Shown: positions 33,560 to 40,479 of the stretch, one piece after another
Layout of the letters: every line of letters begins with the position of its first letter
How positions within the stretch are numbered: position 1 is the stretch's first letter
Assembly (NCBI GenBank): GCA_942491465.1
Contig: CALOBA010000007.1
Span: 1 to 64,000, forward strand
DNA from: CALOBA01 sp942491465
GTDB lineage: Bacteria; Pseudomonadota; Gammaproteobacteria; Chromatiales; Chromatiaceae
Length of the DNA: 64,000 nt
Direction: 5' to 3'
Notes under the pieces: model-generated
The model's database searches: none
What the model was told of the DNA's origin: nothing
Seen by the model: only the letters and a program-made list of their open reading frames with translations
Position numbers and translations under genes: made by a program

Positions 33560-34249
33560 CCGCCGCGGCCCCTCGCGGCCCAGCACCTCCCGAAACAGAA
33601 ACAACACCCCATTCAACGCCTGATTCTGCGTACTCGCCGACACCTTCCGCTCCACCGCCAGCCAGCTCATAAACCGGGTCACATCCGCCGAGCCCAGCGC
33701 CTCGGGCTCCTTGCCGCCACAATACGCAATCAACCGCAGCACCCAATCCGTATAGCTGCGCTCGGTGCGGATCGAATAGCCCCGCTTGCGGATCTCCGTC
33801 ACCATCCGATCCACCACCGCCTGATGCTCCCGACGCACCGCCGCCAGATTCCCCACCTCCCCGAGCGGCTCCAGGCCGCCCACCGCCGGCCCGTAATCCC
33901 GCGCCACCGTCGGATGATTCGCCGCCAGCACCTGGGCCGAGCCCAGCCAATGCCCCCAATCCACCTCCGCAACCCAGGCCGCCCCCGCCACCTCGCCCAA
34001 AGTCCGTATAGCATCGACCATCTGCCGAAACTGAAACGCCGTCAGCGCCCCTTCCCGGCCCTTCCTGGCCAGATAATCCGCCACGTCCGACGCCCCCAGC
34101 GCCGCCAACCGACGCGGCTTGATCGCATCCAAGAACTGCTCCGCCCGGATCGTATACCACCGCTGCTGATGCTGCTCGACCCGCTTTTTCTGAAGCCTTT
34201 CCAGATAGTTGGACCAGAATTTCTCGATCTGCTCTTCGCGGGTTGACAT
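33560..34249 (-). pseudogene. Truncated integron-type tyrosine recombinase
   Basis: From ATG 34249, a long N-terminal extension ('REEQIEKFWSNYLERLQ', 'RWYTIRAEQFLDAIKPRRL', 'HPTVARDYGPAV') is followed by the SAM-like core-binding domain 'IRKRGYSIRTERSYTDWVLR', 'LGSADVTRFMSWLAVERKVS', 'QNQALNGVLFLFREVLGRE'. The last segment is very like integron integrases (IntI1 has SLRTEQAYVHWV, SWLANERKVSVST). After about 33590 homology is lost; the whole catalytic domain with R-H-R-Y is absent and the frame drifts on to 33371. Divergent from the genes at 34.5-37.3 kb, as integrases are from their cassettes. The extended N-terminus matches a subgroup I recall from Chromatiales/Thiotrichales. Confidence 0.8.
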
Positions 34250-34305
34250 TGTGGGCATGCAGGCGTATGGTTTTTCGGCAATGAAACCGGACGGGGAACA
34301 GGGGT

Positions 34306-34328
34306 TGTCGGTGGGAGTCCCACCGACA
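34306..34328. promoter_or_regulatory. Perfect 11-bp palindrome upstream of the integrase relic
   Basis: TGTCGGTGGGAGTCCCACCG plus ACA: two 11-bp arms with one central base, in the divergent gap between integrase and DUF6602 genes. Nearby, CCCAATATT is present twice (about 34364 and 34388). Could be an operator or a vestigial recombination site. Confidence 0.35.
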
Positions 34329-34501
34329 GCAGCAGTGTGTTGTGTTTTGCGGATGATGTATAACCCAATATTGCCTGATTCCGCAATGCCCAATATTCTC
34401 GTTTCCGTCCATTACAGCATTTCGATTACATCGCAAATCGAATCGCCGCAGCGAAACAAAACGCGGATAGCCTAGCTTCCAATCTCGGACACCCTGGGAT
34501 T

Positions 34502-35173
34502 GTGGGTCAAATTCGGGAGGTTGCAGCACGCAACTGCATTGAGCCGTTTTTGACTCAAAGCTACCAATGCGGGTCCGGAAAAATAATTGATTCGAAGCAG
34601 AACCTATCTGATCAGATCGATCTGTTGGTGTTTCACAAGAAGGTTGCACCACCAATTCTCGTGAGCAGAGAGCTCGGCCTATACCCAGTAGAGTGCGTTC
34701 AGTACGCATTTGAAATAAAGGCTACGCTGACTGCCTCCGAAGTCAAAGACGCCAACAAGAAGTTTCGGTCGGTGAGTCGCCTCATCTCGTTCCCAAAAAC
34801 GCAAAGTGACGGCTCACTGCAGGGTGGAAGTTTGCCGGCAACAGCACTTCTCGCCTTCAAATCCGATATTTCCGGCTCCGAACTGGATCGGTACTTGAAA
34901 CATACAGAACCGGGGCATCCGCCGTGCTCGGTTCTCTGTGTGCTGGGAAAAGGATATTGGTTCTATCGTTCGGACACACGGAATTGGTATGGGCTAGAGA
35001 GTTCGTCGGATTCGCCTCCCTTCGAGGAATTCAGTGCGTTCATCGCGGGCTTCATGAACACGCTTGCTGCGGAAGAAACATCTATGAAGCCATTTCGACC
35101 AGGGGCCTACGTCTACCTTGAAGACTTGATCTTGAACCCGTTAATCAAAAACCCAGCCCAACGAGCCCGCTAG
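34502..35173 (+). CDS. DUF6602 protein (putative PD-(D/E)XK-like nuclease), 5' end uncertain
   Basis: 223 residues from GTG 34502. Homology seems to begin earlier: the same frame is open from 34379 and reads 'HFDYIANRIAAAKQNADSLA' then 'SNLGHPGIVGQIREVAARN', but contains no ATG, GTG or TTG before 34502, so the native start may have been removed by recombination. Landmarks: 'QSYQCGSGKIIDSKQNLSDQ', 'IDLLVF', 'LYPVECVQYAFEIKATLT'. The D-I-D ... E-I-K strand pair is the nuclease-like core of DUF6602. These genes are common in defence islands. AT-richer than the chromosome around it. Its stop falls inside the attC-like structure. Confidence 0.65.
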   Translation: MGQIREVAARNCIEPFLTQSYQCGSGKIIDSKQNLSDQIDLLVFHKKVAPPILVSRELGLYPVECVQYAFEIKATLTASEVKDANKKFRSVSRLISFPKTQSDGSLQGGSLPATALLAFKSDISGSELDRYLKHTEPGHPPCSVLCVLGKGYWFYRSDTRNWYGLESSSDSPPFEEFSAFIAGFMNTLAAEETSMKPFRPGAYVYLEDLILNPLIKNPAQRAR

Positions 35174-35236
35174 CCCGACGCCAAACTGCGGCGGGCGCTT
35201 CGCGTGACCGCAGTTTGGCGCGGGCTGCGGTTGAGA
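35156..35236 (+). other. attC-like recombination site
   Basis: 81 bp. It starts with GCCCAAC (fits RYYYAAC) and ends with GTTGAGA (fits GTTRRRY except the last base). Between them AGCCCGACGCCAAACTGCGG pairs with CCGCAGTTTGGCGCGGGCT, an 18-bp stem with one bulged A in the left arm; the loop is about 16 bases. Size, terminal cores, bulge and location immediately after a gene stop are all features of integron attC sites. The outer cores pair imperfectly, so it could instead be a strong terminator. Confidence 0.5.
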
Positions 35237-35266
35237 TTAGCCACATGAAAGCAAGCAGGCGGACTC

Positions 35267-36541
35267 TTGTATAAGATTGAGCGAGTTGCAATCGACGGAC
35301 TCTGGCATCGCTTCGATGCTCGTTGTAATTTTAATCCGGACGTCAACATCATTATTGGGAGGAATGGTACCGGTAAGACGACATTTATGAACATTCTGCA
35401 CGCGGTACTTTCGGCAGATGTATCCGAACTTGCCGACAACGACTTCCTATCCGCGCAAATCACCCTCGCCAAAGGAAAGAGAACAAAGACTATCAGAGCA
35501 ATAAAGGTTGATGACGAAGAATACCCGTACCCTGTCATTGAGTATCAGATCTCTCAAAGAAAGTACAAACTGCGTCTTTTAGTTTTGGACGAGCGCCGGA
35601 TGCCGCTCGCAATGCGCCGGCGCATGCAAGAAGAGGCATCTATTGTTCGAGACCAACTGGAGTCCTTGGTATCATTGTCTTCGCTTTCCGTTTATCGCTT
35701 GAGACACGACGACGATTATGAGATTAGGGACGGCCGGGGTACGCGTATGATGTCGCCGGTGGACTACCGATTAAGTCAAGCACTGAAGGGACTAACACAG
35801 TATCAGTTCGAACTTTCCCAAAAAGCTCGCGAGGTATCCGAGAAACTCCAATCCGATGTCCTCGCATCCATCCTATACGGGGAAGAAGACGCGGAGGATG
35901 GTGGATGGGTTCTGGACTTTGACAAAGCCCAAGAGCAATCGAAACTGACTTCCGCATACGCGCAACTCAACTCTATCAACACGGATATCAGAAAAAAAAT
36001 CCGCTTTCACGTTAATGCAATTGCTGAAACTATTGCAAAAATCCGGGGAGACAACAAGGAATCTGACGCAGATGGCAGGCCCAAAACAATAGATATAAAA
36101 CCGCTTGAAGCACTTCGCAAAACACGAAAGATCATCGATCTCTCACTCGACGCGAAGAATAAAACACAGGAGATATTTTCCCAAGTTGACATGTTCCTGA
36201 AGATCGTGCGTGACTTCATCGCAGACAAGAAGTTCGAGTTTGAAGCGGGAAAGCTAGTTGTTGAAACCGACCATGGGCCGCTGGCTCACGAGCGGCTGTC
36301 GTCTGGAGAGAAACAGCTCATAATTTTGCTGGTGGAGGCGCTGCTCCAAGATCGACGACCCCATGTCTTCTTGGCTGATGAGCCCGAGCTTTCTCTTCAC
36401 ATCGCTTGGCAACGGCGGATACTTCCTGCCGTGCGGGAACTAAACCCGAACGCCCAGATAGTTGCCGCAACGCATTCCCCAGAAGTAGCTTCCAAGTATC
36501 GCGATTGTATTTTTGACATGGAGGCTTTGGTCGATGAGTGA
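35267..36541 (+). CDS. AAA_15/OLD-like ATPase, resembling AriA of PARIS
   Basis: 424 residues from TTG 35267 (the only start before the Walker A). ABC-type ATPase with Walker A 'IIGRNGTGKTTFMNIL' (about 27-42), a long helical insertion with 'LSSLSVYRLRHDDDYEI', signature 'ERLSSGEKQLIILL' (about 341-354), Walker B 'HVFLADEPELSLHI' and H-loop 'IVAATHSPEVAS'. The following DUF4435 gene overlaps by 8 bp. An AAA_15 ATPase paired with a DUF4435 (TOPRIM-like) protein is the composition of the PARIS anti-phage system, in which the ATPase senses phage anti-restriction proteins and releases the toxic partner. Other AAA/DUF4435 pairs exist, so PARIS-like is the safe call. Confidence 0.75.
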   Translation: MYKIERVAIDGLWHRFDARCNFNPDVNIIIGRNGTGKTTFMNILHAVLSADVSELADNDFLSAQITLAKGKRTKTIRAIKVDDEEYPYPVIEYQISQRKYKLRLLVLDERRMPLAMRRRMQEEASIVRDQLESLVSLSSLSVYRLRHDDDYEIRDGRGTRMMSPVDYRLSQALKGLTQYQFELSQKAREVSEKLQSDVLASILYGEEDAEDGGWVLDFDKAQEQSKLTSAYAQLNSINTDIRKKIRFHVNAIAETIAKIRGDNKESDADGRPKTIDIKPLEALRKTRKIIDLSLDAKNKTQEIFSQVDMFLKIVRDFIADKKFEFEAGKLVVETDHGPLAHERLSSGEKQLIILLVEALLQDRRPHVFLADEPELSLHIAWQRRILPAVRELNPNAQIVAATHSPEVASKYRDCIFDMEALVDE

Positions 36542-37296
36542 GCTGGAATACTCCGTAGAAGCACGCAATGTACTGGATAAGTTTTTCGCGGTTGACACGC
36601 TCGTCTATGTAGAAGGAGACGATGACATCGTTTTCTGGGAACTGCTATTCGACCATTTCTCCGAAATTGACGTGAAGGTAGAGGACGCGGGCGGCAAGAA
36701 ACAGCTTGAGGCTAGACTCGCCGAAATTTCATCTGGCGCCGGTGATTTTCTTATTGCGATGGATTCTGACTACGACTTGCTACAAGAGCATTCAGATCAC
36801 CCGCAGGTTTTGAGGACGTTCGGCTATTCCATGGAAAACACAGTCGTGTCCGAGGTGACGCTGCAACGGCTTGTAAGACATATCGCGAAGGTTCCAAGCC
36901 TCTCGTTCCCGTTAATGAGTGCGCAAGAATGGCTTTCCGATCTTGAGTCTGCGACAGAACCGCTGATCTTGGCGGACATTGTTAACCGCACGGAAGGTAT
37001 TGGCCAGACAGTTATATCGAAGAATTGTGACCGATTCCTCACGTCGAGGCGCTCAAGCTCTATTTGCCCTAGAAAAGTTGAATCACATTTACAAGAGCTA
37101 TCCATCCCTGCGAAGCCAGATGTCGAAGACAAATATTAGGCAGACAATCCAAGAGGCATCCATGCGGTGGCTTGATCTGCTGCGGGGTCATTTTCTCATA
37201 TCGGCGGCGTTTCGGTATGTCAAAGCGGCAGTCTCGCGTCTGGTGGTCGCCCAGTCGCCGTATCGAAAGATATGTTTTTGGATTGATGATGGTTGA
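36534..37296 (+). pseudogene. DUF4435 TOPRIM-like protein (AriB-like), frameshifted
   Basis: ATG 36534 opens 'MSELEYSVEARNVLDKFFAV', then 'TLVYVEGDDDIVFWELLF' (TOPRIM-like E..D-D pattern), 'DAGGKKQLEARL', 'FLIAMDSDYDLL' and 'YSMENTVVS', typical of DUF4435. This frame ends at 37139 after an unrelated-looking tail. From about 37040 the homologous sequence continues in the +1 frame: 'ALFALEKLNHIYKSYPSLRS' and 'LLRGHFLISAAFRYVKAAV', where DUF4435 proteins have a similar GHFL-x-SA-x-R-F-I-K. A single-base indel near 37035-37060 would restore about 254 residues. Unless the shift is programmed or a sequencing error, the effector is dead or truncated. Confidence 0.7.
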
Positions 37297-37324
37297 AGGA
37301 GTTGGTTTAGATGGAGTTTGAGGT

Positions 37325-37361
37325 TGGGGGGAGAAGGGGGGGGGAGAGAAGGGGAAGGGGG
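37325..37361 (+). repeat. G-tract region
   Basis: Four or more runs of at least four G separated by 'AGAA'-type spacers on the + strand; able to form a G-quadruplex. It is followed by GTCAGGTCTTGAC, a motif seen near other relics here. No gene is seen in 37297-37624. Confidence 0.5.
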
Positions 37362-37624
37362 TCAGGTCTTGACTCGTGCCTTTACATAAGTCAACAGTCA
37401 AGAACCTGGAGTCGCTGGGGTCGTCCATGACCCTGGAGTCGTAACTGAGGGAAGAGCGGAAAGCCTGGGGTCGTGTGCAACGTCGACACCCGCTCGCTGG
37501 GCCGCTGCCGCGCCGCGGGCCCTGTCCGCTGCCGGCTGTCGCTCACCTGCGAGATCGTCCTATGCACCTACGATTTCTGTGTTAGCTTGCCGCCCAATAT
37601 CATCAGCGCTCAAACAGGTCTCTC

Positions 37625-38455
37625 ATGCAGCAACTCACCCCCGAAGGTCAGCGCATTGTCGCCGGCCTCGCGCAGCGTTATGGCTTCAGCCAGGATGCGG
37701 TCGCGCACATGTTCTTCGCCGTGCTCAACGGCAACGGTTCCATGGCCCAGTTCAGCCATCCCGAGTTTGCCGGGTCCGGGCAGTGGATGCAGGGCGGGAT
37801 GTTGATGCTCGGCGATATGTTCAACAACGGCCTCAAGGGCTCGGTGGATGCGCTGTGCAACGAGATCGCCGGCATCCTGGCCAATCAGCCCGGGCTGTTG
37901 CAGTCCGGGAGCTTTCAGTCTCAGTCCCAGGGCGGGGGCGGGCAGCAGGCGCAGCGTGGGGGGGCCATGCCGGGGCAGTCGAGCCTGTTCGTTCCCGATC
38001 CGGCGCAGCATTGGTGGCCGCAGGACCTGGGGTCGCCCAGCGCCACCGGCAGCCAGAACAATGTGCAGTACGCCTATTTTGGCAATGCGCGGCGGTTGGC
38101 GGTGAACACCGGCGGCCAGGTCTGGGTCTACGACACCCAAGACCACCAGATCGGCGGCTTCTCCCAGCAGCAGGGCATGGGCGGCTCGATCCTGTTCACC
38201 AGCCAGTACGGCACGGTGAATCTGAGTATGCTGCCGGTGGTCTCCATCGACGGGCAGCGTCAGCAGCCCCGGAACCAGCCGCAACCGCCGGCATCGCCGC
38301 CCCAGGCGGGGTCGGGGGCGGCGGATGCTCAAGGATCGGCCGCGGATATGGATGTCTTCGCCGCCATTGAGCGGCTTGGCACGCTGCATGCCAACGGTCT
38401 GCTGACCGACGATGAATTCTCGCAGAAAAAGGCCGAGCTGCTGAGCCGGTTGTAG
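37625..38455 (+). CDS. SHOCT-domain protein
   Basis: 276 residues, soluble. N-terminal helical domain (1-95: 'LTPEGQRIVAGLAQRYGFSQ', 'FAVLNGNGSMAQFSHPEFAG', 'MLMLGDMFNNGLKGSVDALC') shared by a family of SHOCT proteins, a Gln/Gly-rich linker (about 98-118), a beta-rich middle ('SLFVPDPAQHWWPQDLGSPS', 'LFTSQYGTVNLSMLPVV') and a second low-complexity linker rich in Pro and Gln. The C-terminal 30 residues 'AIERLGTLHANGLLTDDEFS' are a SHOCT motif, a short helical hairpin thought to mediate oligomerisation. Stand-alone gene; role unknown. Confidence 0.85.
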   Translation: MQQLTPEGQRIVAGLAQRYGFSQDAVAHMFFAVLNGNGSMAQFSHPEFAGSGQWMQGGMLMLGDMFNNGLKGSVDALCNEIAGILANQPGLLQSGSFQSQSQGGGGQQAQRGGAMPGQSSLFVPDPAQHWWPQDLGSPSATGSQNNVQYAYFGNARRLAVNTGGQVWVYDTQDHQIGGFSQQQGMGGSILFTSQYGTVNLSMLPVVSIDGQRQQPRNQPQPPASPPQAGSGAADAQGSAADMDVFAAIERLGTLHANGLLTDDEFSQKKAELLSRL

Positions 38456-38553
38456 CTTATGAAAGTTGACAGAAATCGCCTTAAGCAGTTGGCCCGGGAT
38501 CGAACGACGTCACCGATGTCGTTCCCCGCATCAGCAACGCTGCATCTATCCGG

Positions 38554-39354
38554 TCAGGGCGGGCAGAGGAGATTGACGTCCCGCGAGCCGACCTCTTGCA
38601 GCGGGCGGGCGCTGCTGCCGATCACGCCCTTCAGCCGCTCCAGGTCGTCTGCGGCGACCTCCAGCGGCGTTCGCAGTACATACCAGCGTACGCCTTCGGT
38701 GCAGGGCGGGCGGGTCAGCGAGCCACGGTAGCTGAAGTAGTCCTTGCGCCCGGGCAGCAGGAACATGGCGTTGACGCCGACGTTGCGATGGTAGCGCTGC
38801 TCTGCCTGCTCGGTGGGGGCGAGTTCGACCAGCCGGCTGAAGATCCGGTTGGTGCGGCGACCCGCCTGCAGCGGCACCGACAGGATCGCAATGTCGCCGC
38901 GGTTGTTGCCGTGGATCAGCTGCAGCTCGGCGTCGGCGACCCGGCCGTCGATGCGGTGCTCGGCGGGGACGTGGATGCGCAGTTCCACCAGCTCGTAGCT
39001 GAGGCCGGAGATGACCAGGAAGCTGCCCCGGTCATAGCCCATGCGCAGGGCGTTGCCCTCGTTGGTTACGAACAGCGAACTGCTGCGGTAGCGGAAGCGC
39101 AGCGGCTCGCAGGGCGGCTGGATGGTCCGCGGGCTGTGCAGCTCGATCGGTGATTGTTCCCGGCCCTGGCGGCAGGCGGCATAGTCCGATGACAGCGCGC
39201 CCCATTGCTCGGGGCCGCGCTCGCCGCTGTAGTCCCAGGGCGTGGTGGCGGACGTCGCCGAGGTCGGCGGCTCCCGCTCCCAGGCGGTCGCCGAGCCGGC
39301 GAGCGCGAGGAGCGCGAAGCCGATCGGGGTGTGATGAAGCCTAAGTCGGCGCAT
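38554..39354 (-). CDS. Alpha-carbonic-anhydrase-like protein lacking two zinc ligands
   Basis: 266 residues with a signal peptide (1-24, ending 'ALLALAGSATAWE'), so periplasmic. Alpha-CA landmarks: 'WDYSGERGPEQWGAL', 'QSPIEL', 'GLSYELVELRIHVPAEHRID', 'AELQLIHGN', 'YFSYRGSLTRPPCTEGVRWY'. In active enzymes the zinc His are in 'FHFH' and 'HLVH'. Here the first position is Arg (L-R-I-H) and the third is Gln (L-Q-L-I-H); only one of three remains, although the proton-relay scaffold (Glu, SLTTPPC-like turn) is intact. The protein is therefore probably a CA-related binder, not a hydratase. Stand-alone downstream of a small gene and zipA. Confidence 0.85.
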   Translation of the reverse strand: MRRLRLHHTPIGFALLALAGSATAWEREPPTSATSATTPWDYSGERGPEQWGALSSDYAACRQGREQSPIELHSPRTIQPPCEPLRFRYRSSSLFVTNEGNALRMGYDRGSFLVISGLSYELVELRIHVPAEHRIDGRVADAELQLIHGNNRGDIAILSVPLQAGRRTNRIFSRLVELAPTEQAEQRYHRNVGVNAMFLLPGRKDYFSYRGSLTRPPCTEGVRWYVLRTPLEVAADDLERLKGVIGSSARPLQEVGSRDVNLLCPP

Positions 39355-39372
39355 GGATCGGCAAGCCCCGGC

Positions 39373-39651
39373 TCAGTGGTCGTTGCGGCGCTTGCCCAGG
39401 CCGGCGATGGGGACGACTTGGGCCTCCTGGGGCTGATCGGCGTAGTAAGGGCGCTCGCCGCCGCGGCCCTGGACATCGGCCAGCTCCTTCTCGCGGGCGG
39501 CGATCAGCGCCAGGCACTGGCGTACGTCCTGGATGGTCCCCTCGGACAGCGGGTGCTTCATGCCCGGCGGCGGGGTGACGTCCTTGATCACGGCGGCCAG
39601 CGTCTTGCGCATGGCCACCAGGATCTGTTGATCGATGCTGAGATCTTGCAT
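39373..39651 (-). CDS. Conserved small hypothetical protein
   Basis: 92 residues from ATG 39651 (an alternative start at 39678 adds nine non-conserved residues). Sequence begins 'MQDLSIDQQILVAMRKTLAA' and continues 'TPPPGMKHPLSEGTIQDVRQ', 'CLALIAAREKELA'; the C-terminus is disordered and charged. Small soluble protein of a kind sometimes annotated as segregation/condensation-related in gammaproteobacteria, but no domain supports that here. It lies between zipA and the CA-like gene on the same strand. Confidence 0.7.
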   Translation of the reverse strand: MQDLSIDQQILVAMRKTLAAVIKDVTPPPGMKHPLSEGTIQDVRQCLALIAAREKELADVQGRGGERPYYADQPQEAQVVPIAGLGKRRNDH

Positions 39652-39732
39652 GGGGATTTCCGGGCAGTTGAAGTTCACTCGCCCCCCATTCCTGGGGGCA
39701 CAGTCGCCGAATTCCAGCCAGGCAATACCGGC

Positions 39733-40389
39733 TCAGCCGCCGCCGACGAGGGCGACGACGCGGGAGCGGAGTTCCTGCACGCGCTCGACGCTGAGCGGGG
39801 TGCGGTCGTGCTGCTGCAGGTCGCCGTCGAGGGATTCGGCCAGGGCGCGGGCGGCCTGAAGCATCTCGTCGAAGACCATCAGATCGCCGGGGGCGCCGGT
39901 GAGCTGCGCGAACAGGGCTAGGCCGCGGGTCTGGAAATCTTCCATGTTGTCGAACGGGAAGGTGCCGGGCTTGACCAGGTTGGCCATGCTGAACAGCGGG
40001 GTCTCGGCGACGCCTTCGCTGGGGTGGCGGTGGAAGATGTCCATCTCGCCGGGGTTGAGGTCGTGGCGCTCGGCCAGGACCATGATGGCGTCGCCGTCGA
40101 AGGGCTCGTCGTCGGTGACGACGAAGAACTGGATGATCAGCGGGTCTTTGGGGGCGGCGGTCGGCGGGCTCGGCTCGGCCGGCTCGGCGGCGGGGGGCTC
40201 GGGGGGCTGGGCGAGGTCGTCGTCATCGTCGTCGTAGCTGCCGAGTTGGGGCTCGCGCTTGGACGGGGGCGGGGTCTCGTCGGCGTCGTCGTCTTCGAGG
40301 TCTTGACGACGGCGCTCCCATAGATAGAGGGCGACCAGGAACATGGCCCCGGCAATGATGAGGATGATGCGCAGCGTGGCGGCGTCCAT
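39733..40389 (-). CDS. zipA: Cell division protein ZipA
   Basis: 218 residues. N-terminal membrane anchor (about 5-24: TLRIILIIAGAMFLVALYLW), a charged and Pro-rich linker (25-90: DDDADETPPPSKRE, PPEPPAAEPAEPSPP), and a C-terminal FtsZ-binding domain with 'LIIQFFVVTDDEPFDGDAIM', 'HDLNPGEMDIFHRHP', 'PLFSMANLVKPGTFPFDNM'. The linker is short compared with enteric ZipA (about 330 residues). Tethers FtsZ to the membrane. It follows smc, the usual gammaproteobacterial order. Confidence 0.93.
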   Translation of the reverse strand: MDAATLRIILIIAGAMFLVALYLWERRRQDLEDDDADETPPPSKREPQLGSYDDDDDDLAQPPEPPAAEPAEPSPPTAAPKDPLIIQFFVVTDDEPFDGDAIMVLAERHDLNPGEMDIFHRHPSEGVAETPLFSMANLVKPGTFPFDNMEDFQTRGLALFAQLTGAPGDLMVFDEMLQAARALAESLDGDLQQHDRTPLSVERVQELRSRVVALVGGG

Positions 40390-40479
40390 TGGCAGTGACC
40401 CTCGGTGGTGTCTCGGCAGGTGGTGGCTCGGTCGGTGGCAGGCGCAGAGGCCGGAGTATAGCAGCGGCGCGGCGGGCGG

